A stretch of 13,456 nt of DNA from an uncultured Rickettsiales bacterium. GTDB taxonomy: Bacteria > Pseudomonadota > Alphaproteobacteria > Rickettsiales > UBA1997. Where the stretch lies: NCBI GenBank assembly GCA_934747265.1, contig CAKVGI010000021.1, positions 1 through 13,456 of the forward strand, written 5' to 3'. Below the pieces are notes generated by a model, which saw only the letters and a program-made list of their open reading frames with translations, ran no database searches and had not been told where the DNA came from. Shown here piece by piece: positions 7,001 through 13,456 of this stretch (position 1 is its first letter; the number at the start of each line of letters is the position of its first letter). The position numbers and the translations under genes are program-made.

Positions 7001-9279
7001 AAACAGCTGAATTCTTAACAAATGTTGTTAAAGAATTGAGAGAAGCCGCAAATACAGTTGACGAATGTAAAAGATATAGTTTTTTAATGCAAGGTATTGA
7101 TATAAAGACATTTGGAACTGGTGCTAACATGTCTAATTTCTGTATGTCTGGTATTGGTAATGATTTCTTAGGATTTAATGGTGGAGCATCCGCTATAACT
7201 TCTGGTATGGGAGTAGCGTTAACTGATAATGAAGAATCAAAAAATATTGTTGAAAGCATAAAACCTTTTATATTCTATGAATATAGAAAATTAAGGGGAC
7301 AAGATTATGAAGTTTCCAAGGCAAGTCTCACTAAATCTGAAACAGATTTAAAGGACAAAAGACAAAAATTAAAAGAGTTAAAAGAGCAAAAAAAGAGAGT
7401 TGCTTATGAATTAAGAAGAACCAATGATGATAAATTAAAACAAGAAGTTAGCCAATTAAGTACAGAAATAGAAGCACAAAGAAAAGATGAAGAAGAAGCA
7501 ACAAAAGAATTTATGAAACAAAACAGAAGAAATTTAGATAATATAAATGAAGAAGAAGAACTCATTAAATTAGGACTCAAACAATTAAAAGAAAAAGAAG
7601 AAAAAGAGAAAAAAGAAGAAGACCTCATTAAATCGGAACTTGAACAATTAAAAGAAAAAGAAGAAAAGGAATGGTTGGAAGAAAATGAAGAAAGAGAAGA
7701 AAGAGAAAAAAGGTCGGAAGAATTAAAGACAAAAAAGGAAGAAAAAGAAAAAAAATTGGAAGAATTAAAGACAAAAAAAGAAAAGGAGGAAAAAAGATTA
7801 GAAGAATTAAAGACAGAAAAGATTGCAATGGCTAAACGATTAAAAGAATCTTTAAAGGAGTCGGAAGAAATTAACGAAGAAAAATTAAAAAAATTAAATG
7901 AAAAAATTGAAGAATTAAGTAAAAAAGTTGATAGAATACTAACACCAGCATCATTACCAACAGTATCTACTTCAATGCCAGCATCAGGATCAGCACCATT
8001 ACCATCCACATCCACATCAACAACAACCTCATCGTCTACTCCAACGTCAACGCCCGCTTCATCTTCAAGACCACTAACTTCAACATCTGCACCAACAACG
8101 CCATCGTCATCTGCTTCAACATCTACATCAACAACAACCTCATCATCTACTTCAACGTCAACGCCTGTTTCACCTTCAAGACCAGTAGCCTCAACATCTA
8201 CACCAACAACGCCATCGTCATCTGCTTCAACATCTACGCCATCGTCAATACCAGCGGTAGCATCAGCACCAGTATTATCAACATCAACAGCAACACCAAA
8301 AGAAAGAGAAGAATTATTAAGAAAAAATATTGACGATTTAAATACAAGATTGACAGAATTAGATAAAAAACTTCAAACAGCAGCAAGACTAGTACCAACT
8401 CCATCATCAACACAATTGCCATCCACATCTACATCAGCAACTTCAACACCTGCACCAACTTCACCATCAGGATCAACGACTTCAACACCATCATCAACAG
8501 CATCAACATCGTCAACACCAACGTCTTCATCAACCGCAACGCCAACCTCATCGTCAACAACCTCACCGGTACCGCCAACAACTTCATCGGTATCACCATC
8601 AACGACTACACCGACATCGCCAACTTCAACAACATCATCAGCGACAACCACATCTTCTGCTTCAACGTCAACATCTACTTCATCTTCAAGACCAGTAGCT
8701 TCAATAACAACTCCAACACAGCAAGAATTAGCGCGAAAAGAAATTGAAAATTTAAATGCAGAATTGGCAGAATTAAGAAGAAAACTCGACAAATCAAAAA
8801 CTGCTATAAATAAAGAATTAGAAAGACAAAAAAGTATAAATAGTATACTTTCAGATATTGAAATACCAGATTTACCATCAGTAGAAACATCTTCATCATC
8901 TACTACACCAACGGCATCGTCAACACCATCAGCAACAGCTTCAACATCTGCGCCATTATCAACACCAGTAGTAACATCAGCAACCTCAACAACAACGCCA
9001 ACTTCATCATCATCAACAACAGCTTCGACGACAACATCTACGCCATCATTGGCATCAACAACAGCATCAACGTCATCCACACCTTCTCCATCAGCAACGG
9101 CAACATCAACGTCGTCAATGCCAACGTCTTCATCAACCACAACACCAACCTCATCGTCAACAACTTCACCGGTACTACCAACGACTTCATCGGTATCACC
9201 ATCAATGACTACACCAACAACACCACCAACGCCGACATCACCAACCTCGACAACATCGTCAGCGACATCAGGAAGCTAA
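4090..9279 (+). CDS. virB6: Giant VirB6/TrbL-like type IV secretion protein with coiled-coil and Ser/Thr/Pro extension
   Basis: A protein of 1,729 residues from the ATG at 4090; an ATG at 4105 is a close alternative. A longer frame from 4009 would start inside the tRNA and is rejected. Order of parts: Sec signal peptide with an ANA-like cleavage site before DEDY; exported domain to about residue 385 with six cysteines and an EF-hand-like loop (198-209); VirB6/TrbL membrane core, about 387-700, with about seven hydrophobic segments; helical region 717-1067; charged coiled coil 1068-1284 with 21- and 14-residue repeats; then three Ser/Thr/Pro blocks (1285-1402, 1435-1543, 1596-1729) separated by two short helices. 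VirB6 is the polytopic inner-membrane part of the type IV secretion channel, and Rickettsiales encode several enlarged paralogues. No Shine-Dalgarno is visible. The family call is firm; the role and location of the extension are inferred. Confidence 0.85.
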   Translation: MKFFAMYRVLRIYLLFLFLVLNLLSVNIANADEDYIGAEDIGQELPKITIKAKPEAILSTVGYSTESSSQMANWVDSEYYTNGDDSGFFLEITGGWNPWGGDTSDASNMCITTTENKYSDEIDTTNSEFDYINSSYKISKDQYGNYSTETQPAESQKKCWLTGGTGLYIGFFGNSGYNEPDFATHLKAVDIACDNWVDSNDDGIMTVDECRDEKGNNMAYYKPYYSSDPASSSYIKGYARCPLSSFTGEPTHIKVNECYETIDGKQYNRIRFVFEAQFLYKNSTKSIVGKNEKIKLTILDNYYSDNSGEYNLVFYRGVTTNKVEGILEKIIRAIEEAFSIGAIKDNFKTILHSTNTLNINNFSIINEAYAENNNTYSEEEEVYEKKVSIIKRFYLYIVQDSSFMQVIRIFIALYISFLGLRVVMGTSEYSVKELLILLLKLTFILGFTTETGWAFYNKYIVRSFLLGLMSITITLINIVNKLYLFTNADGSLTYLRITDFGTLSQIFGGIDQIIKSLFSKSVTIKIFALFFGHWYGFLVVPIIYILIFYFMYQILNASFPIIIAYVQLIFGLMLGPVFICLYLFKTTEHMFKNWLSFLCARVANITFVVLMLSTFASIIKKQFNALLNFPVRTTGFFSLIFPALRASEWFLSLFSIQINWNVKVYVPDFSGTNAGHFATFFTIIMHLILIFVLIFMFGKLAKMIPSIVDSMIKIGDGDGGKMEKIIGNSTFTGAMDKSFKSFFDTDKGMLKTVKRIGGDLTAPARNFLDDEIWRKMKVNVSNWYYKKDKAWESTTNGMTSAEAVKTITDNYADTLGHKWFRKHGTMNKKMSEFREDVQKHFLVIEANNLRDKLLKNEGIMSRYSDLLNNQAVINRLIQNQIGMNLGKYDVGKYDTYLSKIANIGSKNDINYDETKFIELQGCFRVLADTNYLPRLKAEYEKLEKENYSGKIRETFNILYGTNSDDLLKDEKTAEFLTNVVKELREAANTVDECKRYSFLMQGIDIKTFGTGANMSNFCMSGIGNDFLGFNGGASAITSGMGVALTDNEESKNIVESIKPFIFYEYRKLRGQDYEVSKASLTKSETDLKDKRQKLKELKEQKKRVAYELRRTNDDKLKQEVSQLSTEIEAQRKDEEEATKEFMKQNRRNLDNINEEEELIKLGLKQLKEKEEKEKKEEDLIKSELEQLKEKEEKEWLEENEEREEREKRSEELKTKKEEKEKKLEELKTKKEKEEKRLEELKTEKIAMAKRLKESLKESEEINEEKLKKLNEKIEELSKKVDRILTPASLPTVSTSMPASGSAPLPSTSTSTTTSSSTPTSTPASSSRPLTSTSAPTTPSSSASTSTSTTTSSSTSTSTPVSPSRPVASTSTPTTPSSSASTSTPSSIPAVASAPVLSTSTATPKEREELLRKNIDDLNTRLTELDKKLQTAARLVPTPSSTQLPSTSTSATSTPAPTSPSGSTTSTPSSTASTSSTPTSSSTATPTSSSTTSPVPPTTSSVSPSTTTPTSPTSTTSSATTTSSASTSTSTSSSRPVASITTPTQQELARKEIENLNAELAELRRKLDKSKTAINKELERQKSINSILSDIEIPDLPSVETSSSSTTPTASSTPSATASTSAPLSTPVVTSATSTTTPTSSSSTTASTTTSTPSLASTTASTSSTPSPSATATSTSSMPTSSSTTTPTSSSTTSPVLPTTSSVSPSMTTPTTPPTPTSPTSTTSSATSGS
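4681..4716 (+). other. EF-hand-like calcium-binding loop in the VirB6-like protein
   Basis: Codons 198-209 read DSNDDGIMTVDE. The loop pattern has Asp at 1, Asn at 3, Asp at 5, Gly at 6, a hydrophobic residue at 8, Thr at 9 and Glu at 12, followed by Cys210. It lies in the part predicted to be exported, before the first membrane helix of the VirB6 core. Confidence 0.6.
7552..7839 (+). repeat. Tandem repeats encoding the charged coiled coil
   Basis: Two 63-bp units (7552-7614, 7615-7677) encode 21-residue repeats built on LKQLKEKEEKE or LEQLKEKEEKE. Three 42-bp units (7714-7755, 7756-7797, 7798-7839) encode 14-residue repeats around EELKTKKE. All lengths are multiples of three, so unit gain or loss keeps the frame. 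Confidence 0.8.
8014..8235 (+). repeat. Two 111-bp repeats encoding Ser/Thr/Pro-rich tail
   Basis: Units at 8014-8124 and 8125-8235 encode 37-residue repeats that both begin TSTTTSSST and end TTPSSSASTS. The DNA match is high, pointing to a recent in-frame duplication. Confidence 0.75.
8521..9276 (+). repeat. Duplicated Ser/Thr/Pro blocks, about 130 bp, 603 bp apart
   Basis: The stretch starting at 8521 (TSSSTATPTSSSTTSPV) returns at 9124 as TSSSTTTPTSSSTTSPV, and the likeness continues to about 8650 and 9260 respectively. The offset is exactly 201 codons and spans one block plus the intervening short helix, consistent with duplication of a helix-plus-block module. Confidence 0.7.
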
Positions 9280-9402
9280 AAACAAAGTTTAATATATTAA
9301 TGAGCTGTTTGATATATATTTATTTATTGAATACTCTTGAATATTTTTAAAAGGATATATTATTTATAAAATAAATTTATTTCTATTATATTAAAAAACA
9401 TT
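9280..9402. other. Intergenic between convergent genes
   Basis: AT-rich region between the VirB6-like gene and ruvC. No GC-rich hairpin followed by a T-run is present on either strand for the VirB6-like transcript. Confidence 0.5.
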
Positions 9403-9409
9403 TTAATAT
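9388..9409 (-). terminator. Weak AT-only hairpin at the end of ruvC
   Basis: ATATTAAAA (9388-9396), loop AACA, TTTTAATAT (9401-9409): a perfect 9-bp stem of A-T pairs overlapping the ruvC stop codon. It lacks GC pairs and a clear downstream T-run on the minus strand, so it is at best a weak terminator. Confidence 0.25.
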
Positions 9410-9876
9410 TTAACTATATGATTACAATGACATATTGCAATACAAAGTGAATCAGCTTCATCTTCTGTTTTTATTGTTATACCGGGAAATATGTATTTAA
9501 CCATTGCAACCATCTGACACTTTTCAGCTTTTCCAGCACCAGTTAAAGTTTTTTTAATTAAATTTGGCGAATACTCAAAAACCGGTATATTATTTGTTGC
9601 AGCAGCTAAAATCGCAACACCTCTTGCATGACCTAATTTTAAAGAAGATAATGGATTATTATTTACAAAAGTTTCTTCTATGGAAAAATGCTCTGGTTTA
9701 TAAAGTTTTATCAATTCATCAACATTGCTATAAATATTCAATAGCCTTTCACTTAGAGGCAATTTTGAATTTGTAATAATAGTTCCACTATTTATATATT
9801 TTATTTGATTATCAACCTTTTTTATAACACCCCAACCAGTTTTAATTAAGCCTGGATCAATACCAATAATTATCAT
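9403..9876 (-). CDS. ruvC: Holliday junction resolvase RuvC
   Basis: A 157-residue RuvC, close to the usual length of about 160-175. It is the metal-dependent endonuclease that cuts Holliday junctions handed over by the RuvAB branch-migration motor. The RNase H-like fold begins with IIIGIDPG, catalytic Asp7. The second acidic residue lies in SIEETF (Glu67, by alignment with E. coli Glu66), followed by the conserved LKLGHARG (79-86). The C-terminal pair is in DEADSLCIAICH (Asp139, Asp142), so all four catalytic acids are present. I choose the ATG at 9874-9876; the frame is open 23 codons further upstream, but that would overlap mrcA and precede the first strand. It starts 4 nt after the mrcA stop, with GGAAGAG as a weak ribosome binding site inside mrcA, so it is co-transcribed and probably translationally coupled. 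ruvA and ruvB are not in the window. Confidence 0.95.
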   Translation of the reverse strand: MIIIGIDPGLIKTGWGVIKKVDNQIKYINSGTIITNSKLPLSERLLNIYSNVDELIKLYKPEHFSIEETFVNNNPLSSLKLGHARGVAILAAATNNIPVFEYSPNLIKKTLTGAGKAEKCQMVAMVKYIFPGITIKTEDEADSLCIAICHCNHIVKY

Positions 9877-9880
9877 TATT

Positions 9881-12538
9881 TTACTCTTCCATACCATTAT
9901 TTTCATTTGTAATATATTCTTCTTCAATATAATCATCTTCATCAAACTCTTCTACATCATTAGCATGATTATTGATTAAAGGTACCTTATGTTCAATATT
10001 TTGTATAATAATTGGTCTATTTGTATTTTCATTTTGTTCTTGTTCAAGCATAAATCCTTCTATATCTTCATCACTAATTTCTTCTTCAAACTTAATAATT
10101 TTATCGCCCTCCTTAAACGCTTCTAATACTATATCTTTACTATTTGAATATGGTGTTGGATAATAACCAGTCTTAGTGTCTATTCTTATTAAATTTACCG
10201 TTGGTGGAACCCTAAATGGAATTGATGGTTGATCTTTTAATGCTTCTCGCATAAAATTTACAAATATAGGTGCAGAAACAGATGAACCAGTTTCATTTTT
10301 TCCAAGCGTTGCTGGCCTATCAAAACCTATATATACTCCAACAACCAGATCAGGCGAAAAACCAACAAACCATGCATCATTTGAGTCATTTGTTGTACCA
10401 GTCTTAGCTCCAATTGGCTTACCAATCGCTTTCGCTCTCCAAGCAGTACCTCTTTGAACAACCCCTTCCAACATACTTGTTATCTGATATGCTGTTGCAG
10501 AATCTATAATTGTTTTTCTATTATCTATAATATTAGGAATAATCAACTCACCAATTTCCACATTTTTATCTGTTATTTTACAATTTCTACATTCTTCTTT
10601 ATTTGTAGCAAAAATCGTTTTACCTTCTCTATTTTGTATTTTTTCAATTAATGTTGGTTGTATTTCCTTTCCGCCATTAACTATCATAGAATAAGCTCTA
10701 ACAACCTTTATTAAATTTGTTTCAGCCGAGCCTAAAACAATTGAATAAATCTTTCTTGGTTTATCATTTACACCAAATCGTCTTATCACTTCAACAACTT
10801 TATTTAAACCAACATCAGAAGCTAATCTAACCGTAGCAACATTTCTAGATTTTTCAAGTCCAACCCTCAAAGTTGTAGGTCCAAAAAATTGCTCTTCATT
10901 ATTTTTAGGTTTATATGGTGGTCTATTTATTCCTTGATTTAACTCAATTTCTTCATCTATCACAATACTTGCTGGTGTATATCCATTTTCAAGCGCTGAA
11001 ATATATGCAAAAGTTTTCAAGATTGATCCAGTCTGCCTTTCTGCTTGCGTTGCTCTATTAAAATCAGTTTGCGAATCAATATATCCACCCATCATAGCCA
11101 AAATTTCACCATTATGCGGATTCATTGCAACCAACGCACCATTAACAGATGGAATTTGCTTCAAAATAAATTCGTTTTTATTGTTTTTATCACGCTCAAC
11201 AACAATAATATCACCTTTTTTAAGTCCAACATCAGATACCTTTTTAATATCTTCTCCAACCTCATTAACTGTTATATATTTTTTAGCCCAAAGCATATTT
11301 TTTAAAGGTATATAACCAGTTATAAGTAAATTATCATCATCTGATACTTTTACAAAATCATTTCCTTCAATATTATCTATAAAATTTTCATCAAAATTAA
11401 TTTTTTCCAAACCAATTAAAACTTGCTCTTCATTATCATTTATATTTAAAACAACAGCTTTCTGCCATTCATTTCTAATTTTATCTTTAAGTTGATAACC
11501 GTTAATCAAATCGCCCCAATTCTTTTCAAAATCTTTTGTATATATATTATCAATAGCTCCTCTAAAACCATGTTTCATATCATATCTTTCTATACCAAGC
11601 TTTAGATATTTATCAGCTATTTCTTGCAATTTTGGATTTAAAGTTGTAATAACAACATTTCCTCCCTCTAACAACTGATCTTCACCATACATCCTTACAA
11701 TTTCTTTTCTAACTTCCTCACTAAAAAACTCACCATCAGATACTTCTTCTATATTTTTTTCTTTTAAAATTATTGGTTTTTTAACCGCTTCCTCATATTC
11801 TGTTTCGTTTATATAATTTAAATCTTTCATTCTTGATAAAACCCAATTTCTTCTATCCAAAAGATCACTACTAATACCTTTTGTTGGATCTAATTTTGCA
11901 GGTGCTTTTGGTAAAGATGCGAGCAAAGCCGCTTCATCTATTGTTAATTCATCAAGCGATTTATTAAAATAATTCAAAGATGCAGACGCAACTCCATAAG
12001 ACCTATTTCCCAAAAATATCTGATTTAAATACAATTCAAGAATTTCATCTTTACTAAAACTTTGATTCATTCTAATTGAGAGAATAGCTTCCTTTACTTT
12101 TCTTTCAAAAGTTTTTTCATTACTTAAAAGAAAATTTTTTGCAACCTGCTGTGTAATTGTAGAACCACCTCTTACTTTATTTACACCATAATACTTACTA
12201 ATTGCATTATCAACAAAAGCACTAATAATAGCCTTTGGATTTATACCAATATGTTTATAAAAAGCCGCATCCTCAGCAGATATAAAGGCATTCTTAACCA
12301 AATCTGGTATTTGTTCTATTGGTACAAATAATCTCTTTTCTTTTGCGTATTCTTTTAAAAATTTTCCATCATTACTGTATAGTCTAGTTGTTACTGGTGG
12401 ATTATAATTTTTTAAACTCTTATAGTCTGGCAAATCCTTACTGTAATGCATAACTATTGCACAAAGTCCTAAAACTCCAACAACAAATATAAAAACAAAA
12501 AAGTAAACAAGCCCCTTAAAAATAACTTTTTTCTTCAT
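9881..12538 (-). CDS. mrcA: Penicillin-binding protein 1A, bifunctional peptidoglycan synthase
   Basis: An 885-residue class A PBP that polymerises glycan strands and cross-links peptides outside the inner membrane. The order is a short cytoplasmic N-terminus, one membrane anchor (about 8-30), and a GT51 transglycosylase with EDAAFYKHIG (Glu89 catalytic), GGSTITQQVAKN (124-135) and the FSKDEILELYLNQIFLG segment (161-177). An insert of the OB-fold type follows at about 320-460. The transpeptidase has SILK (Ser505 nucleophile, Lys508), SRN (564-566) and KTGT (712-715), so both active sites look intact. A CRNC pair (Cys650, Cys653) lies between the last two transpeptidase motifs, as I recall for alphaproteobacterial PBP1A. 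The C-terminal 70 residues are very acidic. The start is ATG at 12538, without a Shine-Dalgarno. It heads an operon with ruvC. Confidence 0.95.
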   Translation of the reverse strand: MKKKVIFKGLVYFFVFIFVVGVLGLCAIVMHYSKDLPDYKSLKNYNPPVTTRLYSNDGKFLKEYAKEKRLFVPIEQIPDLVKNAFISAEDAAFYKHIGINPKAIISAFVDNAISKYYGVNKVRGGSTITQQVAKNFLLSNEKTFERKVKEAILSIRMNQSFSKDEILELYLNQIFLGNRSYGVASASLNYFNKSLDELTIDEAALLASLPKAPAKLDPTKGISSDLLDRRNWVLSRMKDLNYINETEYEEAVKKPIILKEKNIEEVSDGEFFSEEVRKEIVRMYGEDQLLEGGNVVITTLNPKLQEIADKYLKLGIERYDMKHGFRGAIDNIYTKDFEKNWGDLINGYQLKDKIRNEWQKAVVLNINDNEEQVLIGLEKINFDENFIDNIEGNDFVKVSDDDNLLITGYIPLKNMLWAKKYITVNEVGEDIKKVSDVGLKKGDIIVVERDKNNKNEFILKQIPSVNGALVAMNPHNGEILAMMGGYIDSQTDFNRATQAERQTGSILKTFAYISALENGYTPASIVIDEEIELNQGINRPPYKPKNNEEQFFGPTTLRVGLEKSRNVATVRLASDVGLNKVVEVIRRFGVNDKPRKIYSIVLGSAETNLIKVVRAYSMIVNGGKEIQPTLIEKIQNREGKTIFATNKEECRNCKITDKNVEIGELIIPNIIDNRKTIIDSATAYQITSMLEGVVQRGTAWRAKAIGKPIGAKTGTTNDSNDAWFVGFSPDLVVGVYIGFDRPATLGKNETGSSVSAPIFVNFMREALKDQPSIPFRVPPTVNLIRIDTKTGYYPTPYSNSKDIVLEAFKEGDKIIKFEEEISDEDIEGFMLEQEQNENTNRPIIIQNIEHKVPLINNHANDVEEFDEDDYIEEEYITNENNGMEE

Positions 12539-12565
12539 AAAATTAGTTTAAATCGCAATAATAAA

Positions 12566-12593
12566 AATATAATAACATAAAATTTAAAATCAA
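12566..12593 (-). promoter_or_regulatory. Putative promoter of mrcA-ruvC
   Basis: Minus-strand TTGATT (12588-12593), 16-nt spacer, TATATT (12566-12571), about 27 nt before the mrcA ATG. It is back to back with the tRNA-Ile promoter, only 12 nt separating the two -35 boxes. Confidence 0.55.
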
Positions 12594-12605
12594 TTAAAAA
12601 TTATG

Positions 12606-12634
12606 TTGACTTTTATTTTTGTAAAAATTATTCT
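12606..12634 (+). promoter_or_regulatory. Promoter of tRNA-Ile
   Basis: TTGACT (12606-12611), 17-nt spacer, TATTCT (12629-12634). It is followed by a GC-rich GACGCC (12642-12647) near the start point, a discriminator type often seen at stringently controlled stable-RNA promoters. The mature tRNA begins at 12667. Confidence 0.65.
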
Positions 12635-12666
12635 TTTAAAAGACGCCTTAAATATTTGGTGAGTTT

Positions 12667-12743
12667 GGGTTTGTAGCTCAGGTGGTTAGAGCGCTGCTCT
12701 GATAAAGCAGAGGTCGGTGGTTCAAGTCCACCCAAACCCACCA
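12667..12743 (+). tRNA. tRNA-Ile (anticodon GAU)
   Basis: A 77-nt tRNA. The acceptor GGGTTTG (12667-12673) pairs with CAAACCC. The D arm is of the GCTC...GAGC type, the anticodon stem CTGCT/AGCAG holds the loop CTGATAA with anticodon GAT (12701-12703), the T arm contains GTTCAAGT, and CCA is encoded. No 16S or 23S rRNA or tRNA-Ala lies beside it, unlike the common rrn spacer arrangement. Confidence 0.96.
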
Positions 12744-12893
12744 TTTTCTGTAAATTTTATATTCATGTAATATTTTAGTCTTATATTTTATTTATTGAAA
12801 TACTATTTAAAAATATTTAATTTATTGCAAAAATCTAGGTAATTAATTATTCCTAGCATTATTACAGTAAAAAGTGAGAAAATAGTATTTTGT

Positions 12894-12960
12894 TTTTTAT
12901 AAAGATAAATATATTCTGCTTTTCATAAAGATAAATATATTCCACTTTTCATAAGGACAA
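12894..12960 (+). repeat. 26-bp direct repeats
   Basis: Units TTTT(C/T)ATAAAGATAAATAT... at 12894-12919 and 12920-12945 differ at a few bases, and a partial third (TTTTCATAAGGACAA) follows from 12946. The core ATAAAG resembles the CTGATAAAG words of the array just downstream, so these may be diverged outer units of the same array. Region 12744-12893 shows nothing recognisable. Confidence 0.7.
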
Positions 12961-13262
12961 TAAAGTAAGATATTACTTGTATAATTTCCGTTAAAGATGT
13001 CTTAACCATTCTCCGATAAAGATATTTTTTTCACCCGCTAAGAAGATATCTCTTCTACCCCTATGTTAAGGATACTACTTTACCGCCACCACTAAGGATA
13101 CTACTTCACTGCCACTGCTAAGGGATACCCCATATCCCCCCTGATAAGATCCCCTCGCCCACCCCTGATAAAGTCCCCTCGTCCCCTACCTGATAAGGTT
13201 CCTTTATTCCCCCTTGATAAGGAACACACCTAACCCCCATGATAAGGGAGTATCTATCCAAT

Positions 13263-13289
13263 CCCCCCTGATAAGGGGGGTAAGGGGGG
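13263..13289 (+). repeat. C6-TGATAA-G6-TAA-G6 core of element C
   Basis: Identical over 27 bases to the core at 460-486, including the following TTTAAA, although the surrounding array units have diverged. Confidence 0.87.
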
Positions 13290-13380
13290 TTTAAATTACT
13301 TGACTATATTAAATTATAATTATTATTTTTATATTTAAGTAAAATAAATAACATTGTTTAATATGTAATATACTTTATTA

Positions 13381-13456
13381 TTCTTAATTCTTAATTCTTA
13401 ATTCTTAATTCTTAATTCTTAATTCTTAATTCTTAATTCTTAATTCTTAATTCTTA
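13381..13456 (+). repeat. TTCTTAA heptamer array, at least 10 perfect copies
   Basis: Seventy-six bases of uninterrupted TTCTTAA (ten full units plus six bases) run to the end of the window, against three units at the same place in copies A and B. Confidence 0.95.

Larger units (their letters stand above)
13010..13456 (+). repeat. Composite intergenic repeat element, copy C (truncated by window end)
   Basis: Same orientation and module order as copy A. Diverged units from 13013 (CCGATAAA; TAAGG words at about 13066, 13093 and 13119) lead into CTGATAAG-type cores at 13141, 13165, 13190, 13214, 13239 and 13268, period 24-29 bp. The C6-TGATAA-G6-TAA-G6 core (13263-13289), TTTAAA and an AT tract follow. 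Within the tract, TGTTTAATATGTA (13355-13367) is exactly shared with copy B. The heptamer array begins at 13381, and the window ends before a second array could appear. Confidence 0.8.

Noticed and set aside
7404..8015. 203-codon minus-strand frame rich in Ser and Phe
   Set aside because: It is antisense to the Glu/Lys coiled-coil codons, low complexity, and not a plausible protein.
8373..9140. 255-codon minus-strand frame rich in Asp and Val
   Set aside because: It is the antisense shadow of the Ser/Thr/Pro codons (TCA, ACA, CCA) of the VirB6-like gene, with no start signal or recognisable family.

Overview
The window is AT-rich bacterial DNA. It holds six protein-coding genes, two tRNA genes and about 4 kb of repeat-rich intergenic sequence. 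The best clue to the organism is a 1,729-residue protein with a secretion signal, a cysteine-containing N-terminal domain, a VirB6/TrbL-type membrane core and a very long C-terminal extension. Oversized VirB6-like proteins of this layout are typical of the Rickettsiales type IV secretion system. Low GC, a tRNA-Ile(GAU) standing apart from any rRNA gene and a PBP1A of alphaproteobacterial type fit that. The order-level placement is an inference; genus and species cannot be read from the window.

Layout. 1-160: tandem copies of a GC-richer repeat. 180-960: composite repeat element, copy A. 1159-2325 (minus): a two-gene chromate-transporter (CHR family) operon. 2420-2902 (minus): a small conserved protein of a family I associate with phages and large viruses. 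3010-3760: composite repeat element, copy B, inverted relative to A. 3995-4080: tRNA-Leu(UAA), followed after 9 nt by the giant VirB6-like gene (4090-9279, plus). 9403-12538 (minus): ruvC behind mrcA (PBP1A), coupled with a 4-nt gap. 12667-12743: tRNA-Ile(GAU), divergent from mrcA. 12890-13456: short direct repeats, then composite element copy C, cut by the window end inside a heptamer array.

The genes do not form one pathway. mrcA builds peptidoglycan and ruvC resolves Holliday junctions; they share a transcript. The chr pair would form one membrane transporter from two half-size subunits. The VirB6-like protein would sit in the inner membrane as part of a type IV secretion channel whose other genes are not in this window. 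No transposase, integrase, CRISPR array or rRNA gene was seen.

Two things stand out. One is a composite, non-coding, roughly 0.75-kb repeat element with a fixed order of modules: a 23-30-bp tandem array, a C6/G6 core, an AT tract with a TTCTTAA microsatellite, then a second array with GTC/GAC palindromes. It occurs three times in 13 kb in both orientations. The other is the VirB6-like protein, which carries an EF-hand-like loop, a long charged coiled coil and a tail of three Ser/Thr/Pro blocks separated by short helices, encoded by internally duplicated DNA directly behind a tRNA and lacking a visible ribosome binding site.
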